From NCBI GenBank assembly GCA_013335535.1, contig JAAXVL010000023.1:1-38780 (forward strand): 38,780 nt of DNA, given 5' to 3'. Below, in pieces: positions 1 through 8,773 of this stretch. A program made the position numbers and the translations under genes. The stretch's first letter is position 1, and each line of letters starts with the position of its first letter. Origin of the DNA: Azonexaceae bacterium. GTDB taxonomy: Bacteria > Pseudomonadota > Gammaproteobacteria > Burkholderiales > Rhodocyclaceae. Below the pieces are notes generated by a model, which had not been told where the DNA came from, did no database searches, and saw only the letters and a program-made list of their open reading frames with translations.

Positions 1-16
1 GACGCTCTTCCGATCT
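1..16. other. Residual Illumina adapter at contig end
   Basis: The first 16 bases, GACGCTCTTCCGATCT, are identical to the 3' end of the Illumina TruSeq/P5 adapter; on the minus strand they read AGATCGGAAGAGCGTC, the familiar adapter read-through sequence. They are not genomic. Real sequence appears to begin at about base 17, in the middle of a minus-strand coding region. Confidence 0.93.
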
Positions 17-151
17 CCCTCCTCTCACATTGTCCCAATCAGTAAACCCCGGACCCCACCACTCATCGTTTTCCACTATGGCGTGAAATTGAGGAAAATA
101 CATTGCGATTGGTTTAACCTGACGCGAAACGTCTCTCAGTTCACTTTGCAT
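17..151 (-). CDS. WbsX-like glycosyltransferase, N-terminal fragment
   Basis: Partial gene running off the left edge. From the ATG at 151 the minus strand encodes [12 protein letters not shown], then [13 protein letters not shown], then [19 protein letters not shown]. The PQFH, ENDEWWG and GFT-W-NV elements are the conserved start of WbsX-type glycosyltransferases (GT99/GH99-like) found in O-antigen clusters. An in-frame ATG at 157 is an alternative start. The start overlaps the end of the upstream acyltransferase gene by 11 bases, so the two are probably translationally coupled. Codons beyond base 17 (RSEER) come from adapter and must be ignored. Family assignment rests on about 45 residues. 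Confidence 0.8.
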
Positions 152-803
152 CGGCATAAGTTCGCCACTCACCAGAAGATGACTCATATTTCTTAACAAT
201 CCTTGCTGGGGCACCAACAGCAATCACATTTTCAGGAATATCCCGGGTTACCACAGAGTTCGCCCCGATGACAACACCATCCCCGATCGTAACAGGGCCA
301 ACAATAACGACGTTGTCACCCAACCAAACATTTGAACCGATGACGACAGCGCCTGTAGCGAGCAACTGCCGAGAAATCGGAGAGCCCGCAGGATCACTTT
401 GGTTTTTTCCTGAATATATTCCGTGATTATGGTCGGCTATATACACCCCACTTCCGAAGAGGCAACAATCGCCTATTCTAACTTCGTTTATACACGAAAT
501 ATGCAGGCGATCTGAAGCGCTAAACCAATTTCCAATCCATATATTCGGAAAAAACGTGTAGCCCTGAAAATTATGCACGGCCTCAATCCATGCATATCTG
601 TTTATATACGCCCCATAACCAACACGTATCGCTTTCGTCCCAATAATTTTAGCCCCAACCCCAATATAAGAACCAGACCAGCCGATTATTGCGGCGAAAA
701 AACGCCCACGGATTCTATCAAATACCGTTACAAAAAACAAAACAATCGCGAAAATTGGACGCTCTTTATTAACGACATCAATAGCCTTTGAAATAAATTT
801 CAT
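141..803 (-). CDS. Hexapeptide-repeat acyltransferase (WcaF/LbH type)
   Basis: 220 residues. Transfers an acyl, probably acetyl, group to a sugar of the surface polysaccharide; the exact acceptor cannot be told. The C-terminal two thirds show left-handed beta-helix hexapeptide repeats (for example [22 protein letters not shown], seen around residues 153-175) and the typical ending [18 protein letters not shown]. The ADHNHG motif at residues 123-128 supplies the catalytic histidine expected of this family. A hydrophobic stretch at residues 16-29 suggests membrane association. It lies after an AT-rich gap and overlaps the WbsX-like gene by 11 bases. Base composition is low in GC compared with the core genes, as is common in transferred O-antigen loci. 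Confidence 0.85.
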   Translation of the reverse strand: MKFISKAIDVVNKERPIFAIVLFFVTVFDRIRGRFFAAIIGWSGSYIGVGAKIIGTKAIRVGYGAYINRYAWIEAVHNFQGYTFFPNIWIGNWFSASDRLHISCINEVRIGDCCLFGSGVYIADHNHGIYSGKNQSDPAGSPISRQLLATGAVVIGSNVWLGDNVVIVGPVTIGDGVVIGANSVVTRDIPENVIAVGAPARIVKKYESSSGEWRTYADAK

Positions 804-828
804 ATATTAATATTACCAATATTACAAA

Positions 829-861
829 TTATTAAATATTTTCCAAGAAAATATTTAATAA
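829..861. repeat. AT-only 14-bp perfect inverted repeat
   Basis: Bases 829-842 (TTATTAAATATTTT) are the exact reverse complement of 848-861, with a 5-base loop CCAAG. It sits in the 222-base gap between the glycosyltransferase stop (1026) and the acyltransferase start (803). The rest of the gap is AT-rich without a recognisable gene. It could be a weak transcription terminator or attenuator, or a remnant of an insertion; its stem has no G-C pair, so it is not a classic terminator. Confidence 0.75.
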
Positions 862-1025
862 AAAAACAACTTCAAAAATAAAAAATTAACTCAGACCAAC
901 GACGACCAAAAACATACAGCGAATGATATAAATATGCGTCCACATAATTATCAAACATAAACCTTGCCGATAATCCAAACATCATGGAACTCACCGGATT
1001 TAGTCGAATTTAATTATTCCCAATA

Positions 1026-2051
1026 TTACCATTGCCATTTCCTCGCCATCAAACGCATGCAATCAATAAAACGTAGCAATTTGCCAAAAATCATCGATAA
1101 CAAGAGAAACGGGAACGCAATTGATTTCGGAGCCAGACAAATCGGCACCAAGACCAGCCAAAAATAAAAATATCCAGACAAACTGGCCTTGAGTTCAAAT
1201 AAGAAATCTTCTTGCTCAAATTTCTCAACGCCAAGACTCGTAAAGCGAGCAGCCCAGATCAATCGGGGTAGATATACAACAATATTCCGTCGAACAATTG
1301 CCTTCGTAACTACGGAATATTCCCCAAATACTTGGCGTACGATATTGGTGAAATTCCTGCCGAACACCGTCACCAAAGCATATCCACCTGAGTTTCCACC
1401 CTTGGCCAGGATGCATGGACTCGAAACGTAGATATGGCGCCGCCCGCTGCGAAGCGCCGCCAGCACCCAGCCGAGTTGCACGAGATTGGTGTTGGGAAAG
1501 CGCCGGATCGCTACGGCCCCCTCTGTCTGCATCAGGAAGTCGCGATTGACAACAATTCCCGAAATGAATGTAAACCAGACATGAACATGCCGCGCAAAAT
1601 CTAGTTGCCCCATCCGCGAATAGACGAGCGGCCCACTGTCCGCTTTTTGCAACACCGACGTCAGTTCCCGGCTCCATTGGCTGTGCATGTAGATCAGGTC
1701 CGGGCTTTCCTGCTCGAGCAAGGCGAGTAGGCGTCGAATCATCCCCGCTTTGGGCAGGTCATCATCGCCGAGCAGCCAAAAATATCGCCCACTGGCGCCT
1801 TCGATACACCAGCAAAAATTTTCATCGGCCCCTAGGTTGGCCGGATGCCGAACCAGCCTTGCCGTCGGCCACGCTTGCTGGAAACAGGCCATAACCTCCG
1901 GCGTTGGGTCACAGGACGCATTGTCGCTGACCAAGACCTCGACGGCATCCTCGAGCCCGGCAAGTTCGCAAACCAAGGTCTCAAGCAGCAGACTCAAGGT
2001 AGCGGCCCGATTATAGGTCGGAATGGCAATGGTCAACAGCTTGGCAGCCAT
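1026..2051 (-). CDS. Family 2 glycosyltransferase
   Basis: 341 residues from the ATG at 2051. A GT-A inverting glycosyltransferase that adds a sugar from a nucleotide donor to the growing O-unit at the cytoplasmic membrane face. Start of the fold: LLTIAIPTYNRAATL (residues 5-19); nucleotide-binding SDNASCD at 42-48; metal-binding GDDD at 95-98. The C-terminal part has a long hydrophobic segment (FWLVLVPICLAP and following) likely to anchor it. A longer reading frame starts at 2096, but the ATG at 2051 overlaps the flippase stop by one base (TGATG) and has an upstream GAAGGG, so this start is preferred. Donor and acceptor are unknown. Confidence 0.88.
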   Translation of the reverse strand: MAAKLLTIAIPTYNRAATLSLLLETLVCELAGLEDAVEVLVSDNASCDPTPEVMACFQQAWPTARLVRHPANLGADENFCWCIEGASGRYFWLLGDDDLPKAGMIRRLLALLEQESPDLIYMHSQWSRELTSVLQKADSGPLVYSRMGQLDFARHVHVWFTFISGIVVNRDFLMQTEGAVAIRRFPNTNLVQLGWVLAALRSGRRHIYVSSPCILAKGGNSGGYALVTVFGRNFTNIVRQVFGEYSVVTKAIVRRNIVVYLPRLIWAARFTSLGVEKFEQEDFLFELKASLSGYFYFWLVLVPICLAPKSIAFPFLLLSMIFGKLLRFIDCMRLMARKWQW

Positions 2052-3382
2052 CAATCGACCCTTCGGTAATACGACAGGAACAGGCGCAGCGTCCATAGTG
2101 CGGAAATCGTAGCGGTAAAACCAGCATAAGCGATCATGGTCAGTTCGAGACTGTAATTCAGGAAGACAAAAATAATCAGGAGCGTACCTAGGGCACCGGA
2201 AATCGAAACCGGGAGCATCGGTTCCTCGCCATGGGCGCGCATATAACAGGCGGCGGCATAGACAAGGGTATTAACCACGGTGACCACCGCCAGGCAACTC
2301 AGTATCTGCAGGGAGGCCAGCCGATCCAGACTGGAGACAGCGGCAACATTCAAGGCATAGACAATCAATAGCAAGGCAACAGAGGCGAAAAGCGTAAAGG
2401 CCACCGAGCGGGTTGCGACGCTCCTGAACAAGGCATTCAACTGCTGGCGCTCCCGCCGAACTATCAGCATGGTGAATGCCGGCACCTTGGCATTCACCCA
2501 GCTCGCGCCAACCGACAATACGGCATTGAAGATGGCCATGCCCATGCCGAGCTGACCGGCAGCGACACTTCCTTCAAAGTAGAAGACCAGCGGCGTGAAT
2601 AACTGAAACATCAGATACCCGCTCACCCAACTTATCGCGATTCGCCACTGGAAGGGAAACACTTCCGTTTTCCAGACAACCGGATTACGTGTGGCATCGG
2701 CCGTCGAATGCTGCAATTCCTTGACCAAGTGCTTGCCGCTTCTCAACCAATAAAGACTGGAAAGAACGGCAACGACGGGAACCAGCAACACAGCCCATAG
2801 CCCGACACCTGCATAAAGGGCCAGCCAAGCAAGGCAATAGCCGAGGACCGACTGCACCAGTCGCAAGCGAGCCACCTGTCCAATTTGCCCCGCCCCCTCG
2901 ATAATTGCCAGAAAAGGACTGAAATAGATGTTGATGGCAGTGGTCAGCACGAGCAGTAACCATGGTCCGAGCCACAAGTCCTGATTCAACATTCCCGACC
3001 TGCCGAACAGGACCACACCTGCCGCCCCCGCCACCAGCGCGAACAGTATGGCTGCAATGCGATACCAGCGCCGGGTCAAGGCTATGATTGAGGCCAGACG
3101 ATCGCTCTTGAAAGTACCGGTCGCCGTCGCCGAAGCATGCGCCAATTCACGGCTGACCAATTGCACGATGACCTGGCCGAGACCAAGCTCGAAAAAAATC
3201 TGTAAGGACAGCAGGCTGGCGAATGTGAAGTAGTAGCCTTGTTGTTGCGCGCTGAGCCAGTAAGAGACGCCGAGCAACATCAGGACGCCTGCCAACACCC
3301 CCCAACCGCGCAACAACAGCGTAAGGCCGACATGAAAATCGATGCCAGCAATGACGCGAAGTCTTTCCAGACGCTCAAGCAT
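2051..3382 (-). CDS. Wzx-type O-antigen flippase
   Basis: 443 residues, strongly hydrophobic along its length with about 12 predicted membrane segments, for example GWGVLAGVLMLLGVSYWLS near the N-terminus and a C-terminal TLLIIFVFLNYSLELTMIAYAG. Such proteins of the MVF/MATE-like polysaccharide exporter superfamily flip undecaprenyl-linked O-units to the periplasm. The sequence is divergent, as is usual for Wzx, so the call rests on topology, length and position in a polysaccharide locus. It overlaps the glycosyltransferase start by one base. No Wzy polymerase is seen within the window. Confidence 0.8.
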   Translation of the reverse strand: MLERLERLRVIAGIDFHVGLTLLLRGWGVLAGVLMLLGVSYWLSAQQQGYYFTFASLLSLQIFFELGLGQVIVQLVSRELAHASATATGTFKSDRLASIIALTRRWYRIAAILFALVAGAAGVVLFGRSGMLNQDLWLGPWLLLVLTTAINIYFSPFLAIIEGAGQIGQVARLRLVQSVLGYCLAWLALYAGVGLWAVLLVPVVAVLSSLYWLRSGKHLVKELQHSTADATRNPVVWKTEVFPFQWRIAISWVSGYLMFQLFTPLVFYFEGSVAAGQLGMGMAIFNAVLSVGASWVNAKVPAFTMLIVRRERQQLNALFRSVATRSVAFTLFASVALLLIVYALNVAAVSSLDRLASLQILSCLAVVTVVNTLVYAAACYMRAHGEEPMLPVSISGALGTLLIIFVFLNYSLELTMIAYAGFTATISALWTLRLFLSYYRRVD

Positions 3383-3460
3383 CGGAATAGGAAAGAAACG
3401 GAATACTTACGGCTGACAGAAAAACACCGGCTACCACGACAGCAAAAAGGCACATCCGAA

Positions 3461-4636
3461 CTATGCGGCTCGACGTTGGAGCAAGAATTCATATTCATCG
3501 CAATTACGATTGCGCCCCAGATTCCACAGCGCCCGGGTCCGACTCAGCAATTCAAACTTATTGGAATCGAAGGCAAACTGGTCCGCCCCCATCACAGCAT
3601 TCGAGATGTGATTAACGTGAATGATCGAATCGCTGGTAATCCGGCTGATTTGATTCACATAATTGCTGATCGAATCCGGGCTAATCTCAGCCAGGCTGTA
3701 TGAATTGAAGGAAATATTGATCGAATCGGTGGCAAGATCTTCGACCAGGAAACTCGGCAGCAAAGCAATATCGTAGCTGGCGATAATCTCTGTACTCAGC
3801 TTTTCCGACTCGCCATAAAGAAGTATCTTTTTCTCGGGGAAGAGATTAAGAAGCTGATAGGAAGAGATACAGAGAATCTCTGGAAGATCGAGATTAATAT
3901 AGGTCAGGTTATCCTGCATCTTGTTCAGAAAATAGGCGAAACCTCCAATACCCCCCCCCAGTTCCATCACCGTTTTTCGCTCGTCAGCCGCATGCAGTGC
4001 GCCAGAAACCTGTTTTGCGTAGTAATACTGGTAATCAACGCCAGCGCGCATGAACTCGCCATCCACATATATTCCATAAGGATTACCAAAATCCGGAACA
4101 TACAGATCAGTGATACCCACCTCTGGCATTAGACGCTGCAACATGCGGTAACGATATAAACCATCGACGAGCAGACGTACACGATGATAGATATCCGGCT
4201 TCTTCGTGAAAAACTCATTTTCCATATCGGCAGCTAGGCCACAGAGGCCAACACTGATCGATTTACGGAAGAATTGATCGAGTAGGTCGCGCAAGACGTC
4301 GGCATCACCTCTTTCCAAAGCATCGATCAGGGGGAGCAACGGCTTCCTGAAAATGGGCACCCATTCATTCGATACTTTATACAAACTACTCTTGGTCGCC
4401 AGATCGGCATCAGCCTTCTTGTAAGCAGCAATAATCCGCCGTGCGGCATCGGTCCGGCAAGCAATAGTGCTGGCACTATCTACGACACGCGGCAACAAGC
4501 CTTTGTCCACATTTTCCAGACTGAAATTCGGATCGCTTCTCAATTTGAACGCGCAGTACAACAAGTAGGGCGTATTGCGTCCAATGTGCAGAACCTTCCG
4601 CACTAACCTCTTCAGTTCTATTTTCATTTTATGCAT
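3461..4636 (-). CDS. Putative sugar O-methyltransferase
   Basis: 391 residues. The SAM-binding motif I is clear: MELGGGIGGFAYFL at residues 224-237, followed by an acidic strand end (TYINLDLPEIL). The long N-terminal part (residues 1-210) and the NPYGIY segment before motif I fit the putative sugar O-methyltransferase family found in polysaccharide clusters. It probably methylates a hydroxyl of a sugar residue or nucleotide sugar, using S-adenosylmethionine in the cytoplasm. Start ATG at 4636 (MHKMKIEL); the second ATG at 4627 is possible. Gaps of 78 and 140 bases separate it from its neighbours and contain no recognisable element. Confidence 0.7.
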   Translation of the reverse strand: MHKMKIELKRLVRKVLHIGRNTPYLLYCAFKLRSDPNFSLENVDKGLLPRVVDSASTIACRTDAARRIIAAYKKADADLATKSSLYKVSNEWVPIFRKPLLPLIDALERGDADVLRDLLDQFFRKSISVGLCGLAADMENEFFTKKPDIYHRVRLLVDGLYRYRMLQRLMPEVGITDLYVPDFGNPYGIYVDGEFMRAGVDYQYYYAKQVSGALHAADERKTVMELGGGIGGFAYFLNKMQDNLTYINLDLPEILCISSYQLLNLFPEKKILLYGESEKLSTEIIASYDIALLPSFLVEDLATDSINISFNSYSLAEISPDSISNYVNQISRITSDSIIHVNHISNAVMGADQFAFDSNKFELLSRTRALWNLGRNRNCDEYEFLLQRRAA

Positions 4637-4776
4637 TTCTCATAACATGATATCAACACGACCATCATATTGGTATTTGATGGCCATAAAAACATGGAAA
4701 GACGTGGGCAGGAATCTGCATCGCCCTAAGTACAGTACGAACCATATCCACTGTTGACTCTCCCTGCAAAGGGAAG

Positions 4777-5739
4777 CTAATTCCCGCTCTTGCCTACATT
4801 CGGTCGGGTAATACCATCCTCCAACATCAGGCGAGCCTCAATGAGAACATTATTCAGCGAATCCCTAGCCGGTAGATAACCAAAGGCCTCGGCGCGGTGG
4901 TTGGTCGAATAATAATTGTTTTTTACTCCTGTAGCATTTATGATCAACGGCGTTTCCCGGTAACCATATGACAGACCAAAGTTTTCCTGCAATCTGGCAA
5001 GCAGGGTGAATTTATCAACCGGGCCCTTAGTATAACAATCGAGCGCTGTATTTGCCGGTGGTGCGCCAAGGATAGACGAGATCAAGCAATAAAAATCGTC
5101 GGGGCTTATATAATCTCGGACAATGTTTTCGGGCGAGACGAGCAGGCACTCAGATGAACGGATAGCGCGCAAGCAATCGGTTATGAAAAAGCGCGCAGAC
5201 ATGTCCTGAGTGTGACTGAAATAGTTGAATACACGGATATCAACAATCGGCAAATCCGCCAAAGAACGGTGGCGGCATTCCGCATGCAGTTTGGCGACAG
5301 CGTACCAGTCCTGAGGCTGTAGATTATTGATCGCTATTACCGCCGAAGTGTTTTCATCTGCTGGGGTATCGAAACTTGAGCCGTAGGCGGCGCCGCTACT
5401 CAGAAAAATATACCGGCAATCCGGGCGCTGACGTGCATAGTTCAGCGCCATCTCATCGTATTGCAGCGTCACATCAAAAATCGTGGCACCCATTGCTGCA
5501 GCTTGAGCAGGGTTTCCTACACCAACAAAGTTTAAGATAACGTCGAAGTGCTCTTCTGAGCTGAATGCCGAAAAATCGCCGACAGAATATCGATTAGTCA
5601 ACCCGACCTGTGTCAACCACTGCATCACGACCTCAGGGCAACGGGCGTAAAGCACCAAACAATGGTTACTCATAGCACTGAAAGAGAGCACCAGATCTTT
5701 CGCAATTTGGCTAGTGGCGCCAAGAATGGCTATGCGCAC
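4777..5739 (-). CDS. NAD(P)-dependent sugar epimerase/reductase (SDR family)
   Basis: 320 residues, extended short-chain dehydrogenase fold. The N-terminal nucleotide-binding loop is an atypical GATSQIAKD (residues 7-15), lacking the usual third glycine. Catalytic elements follow: FLSSGAAYG at 112-120 and the Tyr-x-x-x-Lys pair in WYAVAK (Tyr146, Lys150). Later residues FNYFSHTQD and RDYISPDDF match NDP-sugar epimerase/reductase proteins. It overlaps the transketolase C half by 10 bases, so it belongs to the same cassette. By position it is a good candidate for reduction of the keto sugar made by the upstream enzymes, comparable in role to YerF in yersiniose synthesis. That role is inferred. 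Confidence 0.78.
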   Translation of the reverse strand: MRIAILGATSQIAKDLVLSFSAMSNHCLVLYARCPEVVMQWLTQVGLTNRYSVGDFSAFSSEEHFDVILNFVGVGNPAQAAAMGATIFDVTLQYDEMALNYARQRPDCRYIFLSSGAAYGSSFDTPADENTSAVIAINNLQPQDWYAVAKLHAECRHRSLADLPIVDIRVFNYFSHTQDMSARFFITDCLRAIRSSECLLVSPENIVRDYISPDDFYCLISSILGAPPANTALDCYTKGPVDKFTLLARLQENFGLSYGYRETPLIINATGVKNNYYSTNHRAEAFGYLPARDSLNNVLIEARLMLEDGITRPNVGKSGN

Positions 5740-6632
5740 AACACATCCTCAGTGAGGCCACCTTCAGCATTCATGGTTGATTGCTTAGCAACCATGCCAC
5801 AAACGTTTGCATCTAACGCCTTGATTCTTAGCTTATCTAACTGACTAGGCTGAGGGGATATTGCTTCCAACATCCAGCTCCCAAACCCACCATCTATCAA
5901 GTGATCTTCGACCGTGACGACCTTAGCAAATTCTTCAATTTGCGGAGCTTGGAGACTTTTTGTTTTCATGCTCCACAGGGGCATTGAATACAGAGCGTAT
6001 TCTTTGAATCTCAGATTACGCATCAGAATTTGATTGACCAAATCAAGCGTAGCACCCGTAGTAAGGTAGGTACCCGCTCCTTTTTCTCCAACTCGAATCC
6101 TCAACCATTTACCAGGAAAAACCTCTGGAACATCTTGGTGAATACATGGCTCGCCAGCTTTTCCCAGACGAAAATAACTTGGCTGCGGATTGGCGATCAG
6201 GTAGCGCATGCAGGCGCGCACTTCCATCGGATCACCAGGGGACGCTATTAGCATATTGGGCAACACTCTCATCAGGGCATAGTCTTGTACCGCGTGGTGT
6301 GAGTACCCAAGATTTCCATAAGCCAGACCACCACCAACCGCAACAACGGTAACCGGAAGATTGTGGTAGTCAACGTCATTGCGAATCTGCTCAGCACAAC
6401 GGAAAGTGGGAAAATTTGCGATAGAGTATGTAAAAACGTGGAACCCCTCCGACGCCAGGCCTGCAGCGAGCCCCGTCATGTTTTGCTCAGCCACCCCGGC
6501 ATTAAAAAACCGCTTAGGAAAGCGCTTGGCAAATGGTTCCACTACCCCATAACCCAAATCACCCACCACCAGTGCAATATTGTCCTTGGTTTCTGCTGCA
6601 CTCATCAACTCGTGAATGAACGCATTACGCAT
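5730..6632 (-). CDS. Transketolase-like C-terminal subunit
   Basis: 300 residues, equivalent to the pyrimidine-binding and C-terminal domains of transketolase. FFNAGVAEQNMTGLAAGLA at residues 42-60 contains the conserved catalytic glutamate (Glu49), which activates thiamine diphosphate. ASEGFHVFTYSIANF and RCAEQIRNDV are also characteristic. It must pair with the separately encoded N-terminal half immediately upstream, whose stop it overlaps by 8 bases. Split transketolases occur in archaea and in many LPS clusters. The setting beside rfbFGH suggests transfer of a two-carbon ketol unit to a CDP-keto-sugar rather than pentose-phosphate metabolism; this is inference. Confidence 0.87.
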   Translation of the reverse strand: MRNAFIHELMSAAETKDNIALVVGDLGYGVVEPFAKRFPKRFFNAGVAEQNMTGLAAGLASEGFHVFTYSIANFPTFRCAEQIRNDVDYHNLPVTVVAVGGGLAYGNLGYSHHAVQDYALMRVLPNMLIASPGDPMEVRACMRYLIANPQPSYFRLGKAGEPCIHQDVPEVFPGKWLRIRVGEKGAGTYLTTGATLDLVNQILMRNLRFKEYALYSMPLWSMKTKSLQAPQIEEFAKVVTVEDHLIDGGFGSWMLEAISPQPSQLDKLRIKALDANVCGMVAKQSTMNAEGGLTEDVLCA

Positions 6633-7431
6633 AAGCGGCCTCTAGTTCGGCTAGCGCTGCAGCAAGTTGCTCATCGTTTGGATTTTTGTAATGCCATTCA
6701 ATCTGATTTTCCATGAAGCTAACGCCTTTGCCTTTGGTGGTGTGAGCCACAATCACTGTAGGTTTTTCATAAGAAATGCACGACAACGCATTGGCAATCT
6801 GTTCATGGTTATGTCCATCAATCTCGCACACTTCAGCACCAAAAGCGCTTAATTTTTCAACAAGCGGTTCAAGCCCCAATGTGTTAGCTACGGAATCAAG
6901 ACTCTGAAGTTTGTTGTAATCGATAATCGCAGTAAGTTGGATCAGTTTGTGGTGCGCTGCAAACATCAGTGCTTCCCAGTTCGAGCCTTCATCCATTTCA
7001 CCATCGCTCAACAAAACAAAAGTTCGCCAAGCCTCGCCACGCATTTGAGCAGCTAGCGCTTTACCTACACCAAACGGTAAGCCGTGCCCCAGAGAGCCAG
7101 TAGAAAACTCGATTCCGTTAACTTTGTGACTAATATGGTTCATCAACCATGAAAAGTCATCGCCATAGGTTTCCAAATGTGCTTTCGTCAAAAATCCCAC
7201 TTCGGCAAGCGTGGAATACACGGCGACACAAGCATGGCCTTTGCTCAAAATAAATCGGTCACGCATAAGTGACTTCTGATCTGCCGGGTCAACGCACATA
7301 ATTTGCCCATACAGCACCGCAAGGATGTCTATCACAGAAAGTGCGCTAGCAATATGTGATGCTTTTGCCCGATAGACCATTTTCAGGGCATTTTGACGAA
7401 TTCTATTGGCGAGGCATTCGGTAGTGGTCAT
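6625..7431 (-). CDS. Transketolase-like N-terminal (thiamine diphosphate-binding) subunit
   Basis: 268 residues, corresponding only to the first domain of a full transketolase. ASHIASALSVIDILAVLY (24-41), LSKGHACVAVY (62-72, His66) and GSLGHGLPFGVG (112-123) are family hallmarks. The thiamine diphosphate/metal motif reads SDGEMDEGSNWEA at 142-154 with Asn173, so the first Gly of the usual GDG is Ser. Its start overlaps the rfbH stop by one base (TAATG), and its end overlaps the C-half start by 8 bases, strong signs of co-translation in equal amounts. Substrate unknown; the locus suggests a CDP-linked 4-keto sugar acceptor. Confidence 0.87.
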   Translation of the reverse strand: MTTTECLANRIRQNALKMVYRAKASHIASALSVIDILAVLYGQIMCVDPADQKSLMRDRFILSKGHACVAVYSTLAEVGFLTKAHLETYGDDFSWLMNHISHKVNGIEFSTGSLGHGLPFGVGKALAAQMRGEAWRTFVLLSDGEMDEGSNWEALMFAAHHKLIQLTAIIDYNKLQSLDSVANTLGLEPLVEKLSAFGAEVCEIDGHNHEQIANALSCISYEKPTVIVAHTTKGKGVSFMENQIEWHYKNPNDEQLAAALAELEAAYA

Positions 7432-8753
7432 TAGAAATTTACGCCTAAATAGGCCTCAATTTTACTTGCAGCAAATTCCAGCATTTCCGAGGAAAGTGAA
7501 GGTTGCACCCCAATCCAGAAGGTGTTGTTCATTACATTGTCGGTATTTGTCAGATCACCACTGATACGGTAGTTAGTGCCTATCATGTAAGGCTGACGTG
7601 TCAGGTTGCCAGCAAACAACAGGCGAGTACCAACTTTGTTCTGGTCCAGATAGGTGAGCAGTTCCAGTCGCGTTACGGGACAGTTTTCTTTTAACGTGAT
7701 CGGAAAACCGAACCACGAGGGATCGGAATGCTCAGTTGGCTCCGGTAGATTAACGTACTCTTCGCAACTCCTCAGCCGGCCTTTCAGGAATGCAAAATTA
7801 TCTTTTCGCGACTTGATGAAGCGCGGTGCCTTGGCCAGCTGGGCCAGGCCGCAAGCGGCCTGCATGTCGCTGATTTTAAGGTTGTAGCCGAGGTGGCTGT
7901 AGGTGTACTTGTGGTCATAGCCCTGAGGCAGGTCGCCCTGTTTCTGGCAGAAACGCTTGCCGCAGGTATTATCCTTGCCGGGCGGACAGAAGCAGTCGCG
8001 GCCCCAGTCGCGAAAGCTCTCGGCGATACTTTTCAATTGGTCGTTATTGGTAAAAACGGCACCGCCCTCGCCCATCGTAATGTGGTGCGCGGGATAGAAG
8101 CTGAGGGTAGCGACGTCTCCGAAGGTGCCGACCATCTGGCCGCGGTAGGTCGAACCGAGGGCGTCGCAGCAATCCTCAACCAGCCAGAGATTGTATTTCT
8201 TGCACAAAGCGGTGACGACGTCGAGGTTAAAGGGATTACCCAGTGAATGGGCGAGCATTATCGCCTTGGTCTTCGGTCCGATCGCCGCCTCGATCAGGCT
8301 GGCGTCGATGTTGTGGGTCAGGCGGTCGACGTCGACAAAGACCGGCACAGCGCCAAATTGTAGGATGGGATTGACTGTTGTTGGAAAGCCGGCCGCAACG
8401 CCGATCACTTCGTCGCCCGGCTTGATGGCCCGGTCACCGAGCTTCGGCGAGGTCAGCGCACTGAAGGCGACCAGGTTGGCCGACGATCCGGAATTGACGG
8501 TGATCAGGTGCTTGACGCCGATGAAGGCGGCCAGCTTCTTTTCGAATTCGGCATTGAAACGCCCAGTAGTCAGCCAGCCATCGAGGGAAGCCTCGACCAT
8601 GTTCTTCAGTTCAGCGGCATCGAGCAGCTTGCCGGATGGCGGCACGGCGCTGACGCCGGGCTGGAAGGGTGGAGCGGCAAGAGACAGTGCGGCGTACTCC
8701 TCGACCAGCTGGGCAATCTGGTCGCGGAGGGCTTTGGTTTGGGCATTTTGCAT
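7431..8753 (-). CDS. rfbH: CDP-4-keto-6-deoxyglucose 3-dehydrase (E1)
   Basis: 440 residues from ATG at 8753; a TTG at 8777 overlapping the rfbG stop is an alternative start eight codons upstream. PMP-dependent, iron-sulfur enzyme that removes the C3 hydroxyl from CDP-4-keto-6-deoxyglucose. The usual PLP lysine is replaced by histidine in [13 protein letters not shown] (His223), the signature of E1. Cysteines at 196, 254, 256 and 264 (C-x-C-x7-C in the last three) reproduce the [2Fe-2S] pattern of Yersinia E1 with a constant offset of three residues. E1 needs an E3 reductase (RfbI/AscD), not present in this window. Followed by the transketolase N half with a one-base overlap. Confidence 0.95.
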   Translation of the reverse strand: MQNAQTKALRDQIAQLVEEYAALSLAAPPFQPGVSAVPPSGKLLDAAELKNMVEASLDGWLTTGRFNAEFEKKLAAFIGVKHLITVNSGSSANLVAFSALTSPKLGDRAIKPGDEVIGVAAGFPTTVNPILQFGAVPVFVDVDRLTHNIDASLIEAAIGPKTKAIMLAHSLGNPFNLDVVTALCKKYNLWLVEDCCDALGSTYRGQMVGTFGDVATLSFYPAHHITMGEGGAVFTNNDQLKSIAESFRDWGRDCFCPPGKDNTCGKRFCQKQGDLPQGYDHKYTYSHLGYNLKISDMQAACGLAQLAKAPRFIKSRKDNFAFLKGRLRSCEEYVNLPEPTEHSDPSWFGFPITLKENCPVTRLELLTYLDQNKVGTRLLFAGNLTRQPYMIGTNYRISGDLTNTDNVMNNTFWIGVQPSLSSEMLEFAASKIEAYLGVNF

Positions 8754-8773
8754 GTTCGGGGATTCGCAGAAAT

